A stretch of 64,000 nt of DNA from Allolobophora icterica (Eukaryota > Annelida > Clitellata > Crassiclitellata > Lumbricidae): the NCBI GenBank assembly GCA_963556255.1, contig OY744604.1, forward strand, positions 71,462,390 through 71,526,389. The letters are read 5' to 3'. A model generated the notes under the pieces. It saw nothing but the letters and a program-made list of their open reading frames with translations, searched no databases and was not told where the DNA came from. The position numbers were made by a program, and so were the translations under genes. How positions within the stretch are numbered: the stretch's first letter is position 1; each line of letters opens with the position of its first letter. Shown here piece by piece: positions 22,070 through 32,929 of this stretch.

Positions 22070-22500
22070 TGACACGCGACATAGTTGTACTTGTTCGTTA
22101 TTGCTACAAAATCCTTCTATCATTAGGGTCTAATACTAAGGTGTTATGGTTTTGTTTAGAATTATTCACTTAGGAAGAATAAATATAGAAAATATGATGA
22201 TTTCTACGATATTCGGTAATAGGAAACGAAAACAAAATAGCAATGCTCTTGTTGAAATATGGGAGAATAATATTTTAACGCCAGATAGCAATTTGTATCA
22301 TGCATAGTGAAAAAATAAGAGGTCGACACTTAAAAGGAAAAGAGGTTAAAGGAACATCATTCATATAGATGCTGTCATTTCGGTTGCTCAATGAACTAGA
22401 GTTGTAGGGTCTAAATCGGAGTGAATTGTATTGTAAATGTCCAATTACATTGTGCATTTCTGGATAAAATTATCCTAGCTGCTTCTGACTAGATATCAGA
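22070..22500. other. Non-coding stretch, nothing recognised
   Basis: AT-rich; no ORF with family features and no terminal repeats. Confidence 0.4.
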
Positions 22501-22508
22501 AGGCCACT

Positions 22509-23207
22509 CACTGGCGTAAACTTGTCCAAAATATTGGGGGGACTTTCGCACCTCTGGTCCAGACCAGAGGTGCGAAAAAAAGTTTTTTAAAGATGAAAGG
22601 TTTTTTTGTTGTTGTTTTTTTCTTTTTTTTCTTCTTACGGTTTTTGTTGTTTTGGTTGTTTTTAAGATTTTCGGATTTCGCATCATAAAAATCATTAGAA
22701 ATGGCATGAACAAGAGCTCAAACTCAGCTTAATTCAGTTGCGAATTCCGAAACTTAAAAATCATTAAATCAATGTTATTAAATACTTTCTACAGAATTAA
22801 GAAATTTATTTTAAAAACAAAAACAAAAATTTTGTGGTTTTCTTTTTCTCATGTTTTGGTTTAAAACCAAAAAAACGTTTTCTCCTCTGGTCTGGACAGT
22901 CAGCAGAGGCTTCCGGTGTTACGTTAATGCGTATGAAATAGGGCGTTTTATTTACATGTAAATTTGTTTCATATTGAAGATATTGAAGATAAAAATAAAT
23001 CTTTGTTTTCATTATGAATTTCTGATAGTATTTCAGTTCTGTGTCTCTGTTTTTCTATTTCTGAAGAAATTTGTCTATTTTGAAACATGATATTTTAATA
23101 TTTGAAGAAATTCTCCTCTCGATTTTTTTGGGGGGCATTGCCCCGGCTCCTCAATTATTGGGGGGCACGTGCCCCGGTTGCCCCCCCCCCCAGAGTCTAC
23201 GCCTATG
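22509..23207. mobile_element. hAT-like element, TSD AGGCCACT
   Basis: The left end CACTGGCGTAAACT and right end (reverse complement CATAGGCGTAGACT) are flanked by perfect AGGCCACT (22501-22508 and 23208-23215). Subterminal G-runs (GGGGGG) occur on both sides, and a 34-bp perfect hairpin lies near the left end. It is 699 bp and non-coding. Confidence 0.88.
22544..22577. repeat. Perfect 16-bp hairpin with 2-nt loop
   Basis: TTTCGCACCTCTGGTC, loop CA, then its exact reverse complement. It sits 35 bp inside the left end of the 699-bp element. A related CCTCTGGTCTGGAC occurs at 22876. Confidence 0.9.
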
Positions 23208-23215
23208 AGGCCACT

Positions 23216-24462
23216 ATCAAAAGGCACCATCGACCGCTGACGAAATAAAGGAAAAGGGAGAAAGCTGAGAAAGACCGAGATGCCTATGTCGCAAGTGAGG
23301 ATACTTGGCTCCCTGTTCTCGTATGTGAGACGTCGCAGTTACCATGATGCATTATGGAAGTACTGAACGGTTTGAAGGAGATTAAAACAAGTGGTTTTAA
23401 TTGAATTAAAGAAGATGGGTTGGGAAAAGGTGAAAGAAAACAGAATAAATAAACAAGGACAAATGTAACAAGAATAGGTAATAAAAATTGATTATACAAA
23501 TGCAGCAACAGACAGTAGGCATACAAGTAGTGTTTTAAATGCTTACGTTTTCAGCCCTATCGTGTCATGTTACCAACCAAAATGGCAGCCAAATGCAATA
23601 CAACATTGTTCGTTTACGCCTCGATGACTAACGAATCCTTTGGTGGAATTGAAGATTGTGACTACTGACTACAGAGGAAAATCTTTCGCAATGAACGTTC
23701 ATGACATTGTTTGCAGTATTAATACACGTTGTCACGGTAGTGCAGCAGCGTTAACGATCATTTAAATAGTCTTTATCTAGGTTTACTGTTGTAGTAGTAT
23801 GTTTTTTGTAATTAGTATTGTAGTAGTAAAGAATCAATATTAATGCAAACTTGAAATGTTTAGAAATAGGACCTGGTGTTGACGGCAGTGCAATTAAAAC
23901 GACATAGGAAAAGTACAAAATTTTGAACATCAAGCCTTACTGTTACGGAACAATTTAGCATACGGTTTCAAGCAATTATATGACATGATAACTTTGATTG
24001 ATTATTCGTTTATTTTCATCGCATGTTGACACACCGCCACATGTTATTCATACCATGGATTTTAATTAATTCAAAAGATATGTAATATGTGTTAGAATCA
24101 GTGCAACTTAGCCAGGAATGCTTAATAGCTCATCGCTCCTAATCTCAAACTCTGGTAATGTCCAGTGTTCACAGATACAGTACTGTCATGCATAATGTTC
24201 CACAAGCCTACAACTTCTACAGTGAAAAATTTCTGCCGTCAAGTTCCTTTTGGCTTCTTACATAATAATATTCATATTTTGCTTCCAGTCGTCTTAGTTG
24301 TTGTTGATTCAAAGAACCCTTCCCACTGCACTGACTCCTTTCCAGTGACAATCTAATAATCTATTAAGCGTTAATTAAGTCTTCTCTGCTCCTCACTCTC
24401 AACACGTTTTCAACTGTTTTCATAGATCCTTGTAGCACAGATTCTTGTCCTTATTATCACCT
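23216..24462. other. Non-coding stretch, no gene seen
   Basis: Small ORFs (23284-23526 -, 23751-23933 -, 24165-24356 +) lack any recognisable family, codon signal or splice support. Confidence 0.4.
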
Positions 24463-24857
24463 TTCGTCTGCAGTGGCGGCGCCAGGGGTGGGCTAGGGGG
24501 TGCTTAGCCCCCCCCCCCCAAATCTGGTTCAGCCCCCCCAAAGCAAAAGCGAGAAATCGCTTAAACTTTGAATGCCCACTTATAAAAAGCAGGCTCCATA
24601 GCACAAGAATTTCCCCAATTATTCTCAAAGAAATGATGCGTCAGAAACGTAGCTAGCTAGCCCACTGTGTATTGGCCCCTCTGCACTCATCCATCATCCA
24701 GTTAGGGTTGTACAGGCCATCGCAATGTATGAGGCTTGGCTAACGCTTGACACATGACCTTGTATAGCAAGTCTTAAGGCCAGAAGACCTGCGCTCGAGG
24801 TAGCTGGCCTCTGCGCTAGGCCTATATGCCTCTTTCGTCTCGCTCTCCCCACTCTCT

Positions 24858-24874
24858 CCACATCTCTCTCTCCA

Positions 24875-24906
<32 letters not shown>

Positions 24907-24932
24907 GCTGTCTGTCTGTCTGTCTCTCTGCA
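24858..24932. repeat. (TGTC)n microsatellite
   Basis: CTGT/TGTC tetranucleotide run with a few interruptions, inside the 3-kb hAT element. Confidence 0.9.
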
Positions 24933-24999
24933 TTTAGTAAACCAATACTTGTCGGTGGCCACGCACATAAGACCAATACAAGAAGACCAAGACCATTTT

Positions 25000-25138
25000 A
25001 TGAATTTATATATATATATATTATTTATAAATTTATATATATATATATATTTTTTATTTATAAATTTATATATATATATATATATATTATTTATAAATAT
25101 ATATTATTTATAAATTTATATATAATATTTTATATATG
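25000..25138. repeat. TA-rich tandem repeat (TTTATAAATTTATATATA)
   Basis: A repeat of TTTATAAATTTATAT plus TA runs, about four units. The Ile/Tyr-rich ORF across it is an artefact. Confidence 0.85.
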
Positions 25139-25324
25139 CCTACGTCTGAGCAAAATAAGGAAATTGTCAAGCTATACCGAAGTTTTTACTTATTTTAATT
25201 TTTACAACTCAATTACAAGAATGGGTAGTTGGAATTTAGCAATTATTGAATTACAGAATATGGGATTTCATTAAAGTGTAAAAAATATTTTGTAATTGAC
25301 ATTAGACAGACAGAAAGAGAGAGA

Positions 25325-25425
25325 GAGGTCCTTTATTACTACAAACATTTCATACATTTACAAAACTAAATAGCCAGACACACGTTGGATGGCACGACTG
25401 CGAAAGGAGCCTTACAAAACTTATG
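25325..25425 (-). repeat. Retroposon 3'-end remnant
   Basis: Begins CCTTTATTACTAC (an AATAAAG signal on the - strand) and contains GGCACGACTGCG..GCCTTACA, similar to the block at 49585-49675. Likely the 3' tail of a non-LTR retroposon. Confidence 0.4.
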
Positions 25426-25668
25426 GCTACAACCAGAGGCGTCTACCAATTAAAGGTGGGGTTTAGACTTTAGAGAACGATCTTCATCGAACTTCAACAG
25501 TGGAGGGTTGACATATGTTGGCCGAAAGTAAGGGTTTGCATTTTTCATGATATCTCTTTTGTCCCGTGTGATAATACAGCCTACATTAAGCCATTATCGG
25601 TTAACGCCTTTTTTTCCACATGGGATCGAAATCCTCTTGTTTCCATAACAGTAGCCAACGGTACAACA

Positions 25669-25710
25669 GGACACATACTGCACAGACGAGCTGCTGTGCA
25701 GTATGTGTCC
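25669..25710. repeat. Perfect 17-bp hairpin with 8-nt loop
   Basis: GGACACATACTGCACAG, loop ACGAGCTG, then the exact reverse complement. It lies just left of the nested hAT. Confidence 0.9.
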
Positions 25711-25783
25711 GTGATATCTACATCATCTCGTCTGCTGTACGAGCCTACGAGTAGGCTACGACCAACGGGCCAACGGCTTACGT

Positions 25784-26613
25784 CAGGGGTGGGCAACATA
25801 CGGCCCGCGGGCCGGATCCGGCCCCCGGGGACTTTTCAACCGGCCCTTGACATGTCTTTAATATTAGCATTGTATCTGGCACTTTTATCCGGCCCTACAT
25901 GAATGTCTGGATCTCTGTAATCTCTCTCAGGCCGAGATTAAAACATCTGTTTCTTATTTATTAAGAATCCAGCCTCTAGTCTAGTCAACTAATTCACTAC
26001 TCATTCATCAATGTAATTACTTTCTGCATGAAACAATACCACAGATTGGGTAGGTTCGAACGTTGGAAGCCATCTTCACTTAGATTTCATGCCCTGAGAA
26101 GCACCTATATTTGTGAAAAGTTCTTCTCAAAGATGAAACTAACAAAATGCAGAAGCAGATGCAGACTAACAAATGACAATCTTTCCAATGAAATTTGAAT
26201 TGCCACTTCGAACATTAAAGCAACCATACTGGATAAATTGTGTCGTGAGAAGAAGTGTCAGATTTCACATTAATCATTAAATATAGCACACCAAGCAAAT
26301 GGATACATTGTACACTAACAATTTTATGTATTTTTTTAACTGAAGAAACTTAACATATTTAGCATTTTATTGTAGTGTAGAACAGTAGGTAATTAGGATA
26401 ATTATGTTTTCATCATAAAATTATCTTCATTTAGTTTAACATAACTTTAACCGTAACGGTTATATCGCAATAGTTAGTTTGAATAAAATTAATATTATCT
26501 TGTTTTCTTGGGCAATTGAATCTGCAAAAATTAGCCCGCGATTGGCATGCGGCCCTTGAGCTGCCCTTAAAATCTTAGGTCGGCCCTCAGTTAAAAGAAG
26601 TTGCCCATGCCTG
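25784..26613 (+). mobile_element. Nested hAT element (CAGGGGTGGGCAAC type), TSD GCTTACGT
   Basis: Starts CAGGGGTGGGCAACATACGG followed by CCCGCGGGCCGGATCCGGCC, the typical start of Charlie-like hAT elements. It ends GTTGCCCATGCCTG. Perfect GCTTACGT lies on both sides (25776-25783 and 26614-26621). It keeps a transposase C-terminal fragment. It inserted into the older 3-kb element. Confidence 0.95.
26098..26270 (+). pseudogene. hAT transposase C-terminal remnant
   Basis: Reads STYICEKFFSKMKLTKCRSR then CRLTNDNLSNE before a stop at about 26200, followed in frame by IATSNIKATI. This is the hAT C-terminal dimerisation block (CE.xFSxMKxxK..xRxRLTxxxLxxxL.IATS). Everything upstream is deleted. Non-functional. 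Confidence 0.85.
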
Positions 26614-26722
26614 GCTTACGTGATCTACAGTTGGGGAGGGGGACCCCGGGGGTGAGGACCGTGAGTTTGCTTCTTTAATGACACGGCGGCCCAGACTGGC
26701 AGAGTTCTCCACTGCAACCTGC

Positions 26723-26797
26723 ATGTGTGTGTGTTTGTGTGTGTGTTTGTGTAGATGTGTGTGTGTAGGTGTGTGTGTAGGTGTGTGTGCGTGTCAT
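26723..26797. repeat. (TG)n microsatellite
   Basis: TG run with TAGG/TTTG interruptions; ORFs across it are Cys/Val or His/Thr artefacts. Confidence 0.9.
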
Positions 26798-27485
26798 CGC
26801 TCTGCTTGCCAAACTGGCATATATCTCGGACCTGTCCAGTGTCCAGTCAGTGTGTACATCTATAGGAGTAATAATATAGCCTACGTTGAACTCGCGAATA
26901 TATGAACGTGTTGCGAGTTGATTTAGATCACAGGTGTAGTAAATCATCTGCAGGATTATAATTTATCGTACAATCACTGGAATCACTAAAACTTGATTAT
27001 TTTGATGATTTATTCAGGGGTGGCGATAGTGGGTAGGGGACCGGTCCACCTTTAGCAGTGAGGGGGACACAGTATACAGTTGTCGCCCGATGTTTAAAGA
27101 AACTTTTTTATTGCTACTTTTGTTAAATAACTGGCAAGTGGAAACTTGATAACTGAGACCATGCAGCTGACACGTCAACACCAGCAACTAACAAAACTTA
27201 ATGAGTTTTTTACATATAATTCTGTTTATATTGTTTCGCAATAAGTAACTAACTAATAAAAATCAGATAAATTTATATTTGAATTAGTTTGAATGTAATT
27301 ATACAATTTTATGAAAATGCATAATCTACATGCCATTACAAAGTGCTTGCCCCTTGCTTTTTAAACGCATTTTTCGTGCACAAAAAAAGATCAAAAAATT
27401 TTTTCGCGCTCACGCGCGATTAAATATTCAGCGTGGAGCTCTAGCCCCCCAAACCTGAAATCCTGGCGCCGCCACTGTTCGTCTG

Positions 27486-29089
27486 TTGTTAAATGTCATG
27501 TTTCATGTATGGATACTATATCGCGATGCAGTATTCCAACTGTGCTTTTCGCACCATATAGTAAGTTGCACATTTTATAAGCACAACCTCAGTATTATAT
27601 CTTTGTCTCGCTGACTATTCTCTTATTCATAAATAGAGCTGAATTAGCCTCTCTTGTTGCTTCAGGACATAGCCTTTGAGGTTTTTACTCTTACGCATAA
27701 TCTCCCCCAAGATACATTCTTTCTGACCCCCTTTCAATACCTTATTCCCATTTCATTTGAAAACTTTTTTCTCTTCTCCATATGCATAACTGAGCTTTTT
27801 TCCAAATTAAGGAGCACCCGCAATTCGCAATCATTTTACTTTTACATGTCATGCGAAGTTCATATTGTATTGCCGTTAACATTCAGTAATAGATATTTTA
27901 TTCTTATACTAGGCTAGCGCTAAGGCACATGGTCCGAATGTTTCGTGCAGTCTCAGTAGAGAAATATAGAGCTACTCTCGATCAAATGTTGAATCGAGTT
28001 TAAGCATTTATTACATGTAAATATAAGTTCTCATAGCTTTGTAGTCTGGTCCTGTCGTGTGTATAAACTCAAAGGTATCCAAACTTCAAGTAGATGTTCT
28101 GTTTAAATATCAATGACAGTAGTTACTAACACCATTTATTGCAAATATCGCTTCATATCTGTAAAATATCGTTGCTTATGTTTGTAAACTTGTCTTTAGA
28201 CACGCTCAACACTAACTCGAACCTGCTTTATCGCACTTGATAAATCATGACTGATCATAATTACATGTGTCAGTTTTTAAAACGAACAGAAACTACTAGG
28301 TCCTGCTCCAAGTTCACAACTACAGGAGCATCGAGATCCTTGATAGTAGGATGGAACAACTGTTTTGAAATTAGTTCTGTGTTGGTTTACTGATTTCTGC
28401 GAAGTGAGAAGTCAACATGAAATAAATTCTAGTATTAATTATTAATATTAAACTAATGAAATGAAATTCCGCTATAAGTAGTCGAATAGAATGTCGTGGT
28501 CGAGGCATAACCTTTGCCATAGATATAGCATTGGCCACGGATTTACACCTCGTCTGCAGAGTAGCCTACTTGATATCAAGCAGCACATGTGAAACATATG
28601 TGTGAGGCAATATGAAGAAGCACACTGTAGACCAATTCTTTTTATAGCAACATAGGAAGCAGCACATTTTACACTGATTCATATTGTAACCGTAATCAGA
28701 CGGATTCCAACTGGAGAAATAGGAACGAGAGATCACTGACTGCTAAGACAAGAATGGACAGAGCCACGCTGACGACGAACAATATCTAAAAATACATTAT
28801 CTCCGATACGCTTCAGTCAAGTGTTCCGGTCGACCAATACGTAGGTAATACCGTAATGGAGAATCGATTGCACTCAGTATGTATAGACGTAAAGCCTATC
28901 ACGAAGCAATTGGACGACAAACAACCCTAAGGGTAGAGCGCAGACAGTAGCTGTTCGTGCATTTAGATTAGCTGTATACGCGTGCAGTCACTCAGACTAC
29001 ATCCCAACTACAAGATGTAAAACGTGTTCAAGCAGGTACGGGTTACTTAAAGGATATTTCACAACATCTGTTGGACAGCCAGAGGCAGT
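27486..29089. other. Non-coding stretch, no gene seen
   Basis: One ORF (27654-27917 +) has no recognisable features. No terminal repeats found. It may hold the promoter and 5' UTR of the exon at 29090. Confidence 0.35.
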
Positions 29090-29194
29090 ATGGGATCCTC
29101 TGCTTATATGTCTCGTAAGCGACGTGCTTTAATAATCTGTGTTTCCTTAGGCGCGTTCTGTGTATGGTTGGGAATCTGCCGCTTTCGACAAAAG
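29090..29194 (+). CDS. Possible first coding exon of a type II membrane protein
   Basis: ATG at 29090 (second ATG at 29108, same frame). It encodes a short cytoplasmic tail with SRKRR, a hydrophobic span (ALIICVSLGAFCVWLGIC) and a basic stop-transfer RFRQK. This is the layout of a type II signal anchor, as in Golgi glycosyl- and sulfotransferases. The exon could end CAAAAG|GTACAC in phase 0; unspliced, the frame stops after six more codons. It joins in frame to the candidate exon at 29971. No catalytic domain was found downstream, so the protein type is inference. Confidence 0.4.
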
Positions 29195-29229
29195 GTACAC
29201 ACTGCTTGTAAATAAATCGTAATCGTAAA

Positions 29230-29420
29230 CTCCAAATTTATAAAGCGCCACTCTAGAGTTAAGCTCAGGGCACCAGCTTATTCAGGAGCGCTGTGTCGTA
29301 TCAGATATCGATATCCAGAGATCGATGTCCAGTGGAGGTCTCGTTCCGGTTGACAGAGACCAGATAGGGAAGGCAGGCAGCTGCTAATGTGAGTGACGTA
29401 TTTAGCAAGAAAGCTCCGTG
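29230..29420. repeat. Diverged dispersed repeat
   Basis: AAAGCGCC..AGCTCAGGGCACCAG and the following CAGTGGAGG..AGGCAGCTGCTAATG match 2520-2670 in order. A retroposon fragment related to the one at 2480. Confidence 0.45.
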
Positions 29421-29962
29421 TCCGTTTGAGAGATTTCACACACCATTATATGTGGTTATCACTGTAAAGAAAACATCAATGCTGGGATATGACATCAATC
29501 TGATCAGGTAGGACTGCAGGCCTGGCAGGAAATTGTGCAGTAGACTGAGTAGGAGGTGCAGACTCACTGTCTCAAATAAATGTGTATGACATATTTTATT
29601 TAGTTGATTTACTCTGAGTTGAAACAACGTTTGAGAAGAATTCCAATCTAACCATAATTTTATTTCATGTAAGCTGCAATGTCGATAAGACATTTAAACA
29701 GACTTATTTAATGGCCCACCTACCAGCCCAGTATGTCCAATTGATGGAAAACGGCTAGGGCTGTGCTTACTACGGTTTACTACAACTAGCGCTCGTGAAT
29801 AGGCTGGTGCCCTGCGCTTGGTCTTCGACTGGCGCTTTAGAAGTTTGTAGATTACGATTACGATTACGGTTTCAACTGACCATCGATTGATGCCTTGTGT
29901 ATTATGATACATGTAAAGGCGCTATAGAAGTCACTTGATTAGATAATTAACTGTCGTTGTTA
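29421..29962. other. Intronic or intergenic sequence
   Basis: ORFs 29436-29693 and 29694-29912 on the - strand have no family signature. The end carries an AGGCGCTATAGAAG motif of the dispersed repeat family. Confidence 0.35.
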
Positions 29963-29970
29963 TTCTGCAG

Positions 29971-30042
29971 AATGTCCTTCCTCTGTCAACCAGTTCGACA
30001 AAGCAGGAGAAGGAATTGTCTTCTAAATGCTTTTGGAGCAGC
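29971..30042 (+). CDS. Possible second exon of the membrane protein
   Basis: Acceptor TTGTTATTCTGCAG ends at 29970 and donor AGCAGC|GTACGT starts at 30043. The 72-bp exon is open in phase 0, matching the donor at 29194. It encodes a Ser/Thr/Lys-rich stretch (NVLPLSTSSTKQEKELSSKC) that would suit a luminal stem. The downstream exon was not found within the transposon-rich sequence that follows. Confidence 0.4.
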
Positions 30043-30299
30043 GTACGTCAATCATACATTTTATTCAGTGTATATTACGTATCAGCGCAGCTTTGATATA
30101 CGTAGACAAATGCATGTGTGAACATCTACATGTATATAACGCTATCCTCTAACTATCACCAGCGCCATGAACATGACTATCTAACATCTTTATAGATGTA
30201 AGTTAAGATTAAAACGAATGCAAATTGAGCTATCTGGACTCTGCATACACCGTTTGCAAGGATCTGAGAACTACAGTTCTTTATCGCTGGAGTTGGGCA

Positions 30300-30560
30300 T
30301 GCATGGGAGCGCCTCTGAGTAGGTATCTTGGAGGGGCGCTATATACATGTAAGTCTTCTGAATGAATGAATGAATGAATGAATGAATGAATGAATGAATG
30401 AATGAGCCAGAAAGGGCAAAGTCAGAGTTCTATGTGTGTGATGGAAAATGAAAATCTGCGAAAGAACGTGTCAATTCATTCATTCATTCATTCATTCAGC
30501 TGAGCATTTATGAAGCGTCTCTCCAAGAGGCACTCCAAGCCCATCACAACACCGGCGGAA
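30300..30560. repeat. Inverted pair of dispersed GCGC repeats around (GAAT)n/(ATTC)n
   Basis: An inverted copy (GGAGCGCCTCTGAGTAGGTA..GGCGCTATAT, 30310-30350) followed by (GAAT)n at 30360-30405 faces (ATTC)n at 30475-30498 and a forward copy (AGCGTCTCTCCAAGAGGCAC, from 30512). The two form a large imperfect palindrome. Confidence 0.65.
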
Positions 30561-30789
30561 AGAATCGTATTTACAGCGTTTTTAAAATGTGGGTACAGAA
30601 CTCCCGCTGGTAGGACATCGCGCTGATCCAACAGGGAATCAGTTCCAGGTAAATGGCAAAACCACTGAAAAGTCCAACGCTGCTAATAGTGGGGGGCCGT
30701 GCTTGAGCATTTTGCTCTAGTCATTTCAAGTTGATGTGAAAGTTTCATTTTCAGTACCAATTTGAAGGTAAGGGTCTATAGAACAATTT

Positions 30790-31170
30790 TGGTCCGAGGG
30801 GAAAGCACTCAGATAAAAAATGAGACTTCTGGAAGCGTGGGGGTTCGAAACCCCCAACTAGGCCGATGCGAAATATGTAAACTGTTATAACTTTTGATCG
30901 GATGGTCCGATCTGAACACATTTGGTATGTATGGATTCAGTATCAGGAGCTGATCCGAGGGGAAAGCACTCAGATAAAGAAAATGAGAATTCTGGAAGCG
31001 TGGGGGTTGGAAACCCCCAACTAGGCCTATGCGAAATATGTAAACTGTTATAACGTTTGATCGGGTGGTCCGATCTGAACACATTTGGTATGTATGGATT
31101 CAGTATCAGGAGCTGGTCCGAGGGGAAAGCACTCAGATAAAGAAAATGAGAATTCTGGAAGCGTGGGGGT
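30790..31170 (+). repeat. 162-bp satellite array, left part
   Basis: Units begin (G/A)TCCGAGGGGAAAGCACTCAG (30792, 30953, 31116) and contain GGGGGTT(C/G)GAAACCCCC and ACTGTTATAACTTTTGATCG. The array is cut at 31170 by the TAGGGTG element and resumes at 34867. Confidence 0.9.
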
Positions 31171-31381
31171 TAGGGTGCCACTCAAAAATAAAATTTGTAA
31201 TTTTTATCGTCCCACCATCCAAATGTGTTCCTAATGTTAAAAAAGTTAAGCTCACAAAATTTGGATGCATTCTAATAATATTTACTGGTAGCTCAACATC
31301 GATGAAGTTTTACAATATGTGGCATTTTTCCGATATTATCATACTAGCTGGATTACCCGGCGTTGCCCGGGGTTATAATTT

Positions 31382-31406
31382 TCACACCACCACCACCACC
31401 ACCACC

Positions 31407-31438
<32 letters not shown>

Positions 31439-31449
31439 CAACAACAACG
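31382..31449. repeat. (CAC)n/(CAA)n microsatellite
   Basis: ACC and then AAC triplet runs after CCCGGCGTTGCCCGGGG; ORFs are poly-Pro/Thr or poly-Val/Leu artefacts. Confidence 0.9.
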
Positions 31450-32185
31450 ACTGCTTGGCAATCTTGGCAGTCGCCCTCTGGCGGCGACTGCTTGGCAGTC
31501 TTGGAGGCCCTTGTGGCGTCTGGCGACCTGTGGCGGAGACTGCTTCGAAAGTCTTGTAGACGCCTTCTGGCATCTAGCGACCTCTGCCGTGGAGTGACTG
31601 CTTCGCAGTCGCCCTCTGGCGGCGACTGCTTCGCAGTCTTGGATGCCCTTGTGGCGTCTGGCGACGTCTGGCGGAGACTGCTTCGCAGTCTTGTAGACGC
31701 CTTCTGGCGTCTAGCGACCTCTGCCGTGGAGTGACTGCTTCGCAGTCGACCTCTGGCGGCGACTGCTTCACAGTCTTGGAGGCCCTTGTGGCGTCTGGCG
31801 ACCTCTGGCGGAGACTGCTTCGCAGTCTTGTAAACGCCTTCTGGCGTCTAGCGACCTCTGCCGTGGAGTGACTGCTTCGCAGTCGCCCTCTGGCGGCGAC
31901 TGCTTCGCAGTCTTGGAGGCCCTTGTGGCGTGTGGCGACCTGTGGGGGAGACTGCTTCGCAGTCTTGTAGACGCCTTCTGGCGTACAGCGGAGACTGCTT
32001 CGCAGTCTTGTATACGCCTTCTGGCGTCTAGCGACCTCTGCCGTGAAGTGACTGCTTCGCAGTCGCCCTCTGGCGGCGACTGCTTCGCAGTCTTGGAGGC
32101 CCTTGTGGCGTCTGGCGACCTGTGGGGGAGACTGCTGCGCAGTCTCCCGTGGACTGACTGCTTCGCAGTCGAAGAGGGTGAACCG
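31450..32185. repeat. Minisatellite with GACTGCTTCGCAGTC hairpins
   Basis: Higher-order repeat of about 120-130 bp: GACTGCTTCGCAGTC, CGCCCTCTGGCGGC, CTTGGAGGCCCTTGTGGCGT, CTGGCGACCT and TAGACGCCTTCTGGCG. Six or so partial units. Several segments are short palindromes. ORFs in it (31065-31734, 31868-32221) follow the repeat and are not genes. Confidence 0.9.
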
Positions 32186-32360
32186 GGCGTTGGCGTGTTA
32201 AAGAAAACGCCAGAAATCTAGCCCTCGCTGCCGGTCTGTAGTCGGCCTCGCCCTTAGATCTTTGTCTTTGAACATACATGTGTTAAAATTTTGCTGTAAA
32301 ACGATGAATATACTTCGAATCAATCGTCATTATATTTTGTGCGAAAGTAAACAACTTACG

Positions 32361-32468
32361 CGCATTATTAGTGACGTTGGGGAATACCGGCGCCATAAAT
32401 AGAACCGCGGTGTCGTTAAGCGGATTATTAATGACGTTGGGGAATACCGGCGCCATAAATAGAACCGC
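32361..32468. repeat. 60-bp direct duplication
   Basis: ATTATTA(G/A)TGACGTTGGG followed by GAATACCGGCGCCATAAATA and GAACCGC occurs twice, 60 bp apart. Confidence 0.9.
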
Positions 32469-32655
32469 TTGGCAGTGGAATAGGCGAGCTTGCGCGTTAT
32501 GGACGGTCGGGTGGGTAGCGTTTTGGGGCATTTTCACCATGGTAGGGTTGAAAACGGAGGACGCGAACCCCTCCACTGGGTGTCCGAAGCCGAGGCCGAC
32601 ACATTAGTGAAGGTTTCGAGTGAAAAGGTGCAAAATTGTAGAAGTTAAGCCCGGT

Positions 32656-32700
32656 CAAACAGACAGACAGACAGACAGACAGACACACAGACACACAGAA
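32656..32700. repeat. (CAGA)n microsatellite
   Basis: CAGA run followed by AGCTGGCTTTATTTATATAG. Confidence 0.9.
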
Positions 32701-32929
32701 AGCTGGCTTTATTTATATAGATAATGTAAGTTTTAACACCAGAAGTCAGAAGACTCAGAATATTATAAAAATACTCAAAAGGAGGTCAATGGCTGTTGCT
32801 AATTACTGCAGAATTCCAAAAGTTACTAATACTGTAGTGTGTATTGTGTGTGACTGTGTGTAATAATCAACACATGATACTATTAGTTTCACACAAACAG
32901 TGACAGAAAATGTCAGAAATGTTAATCAT

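Larger units (their letters stand above)
24471..27477. mobile_element. hAT-type element (3.0 kb) with nested insertion, TSD TTCGTCTG
   Basis: The ends CAGTGGCGGCGCCAGG and CCTGGCGCCGCCACTG are exact inverted repeats 3 kb apart, flanked by perfect TTCGTCTG (24463-24470 and 27478-27485). Both subterminal zones carry TTAGCCCCCC-type C runs. No transposase is recognisable. It contains microsatellites and a younger nested hAT (25784-26613). Since both ends are intact, I read it as one inserted unit. Confidence 0.9.

Noticed and set aside
28680..28940. Possible Tc1-like transposase remnant
   Set aside because: Broken frames with only vague similarity; no terminal repeats or TA duplication identified.
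31065..32221. ORFs of 117-164 aa around 31-32 kb
   Set aside because: They follow microsatellite and minisatellite units and keep no family signature.
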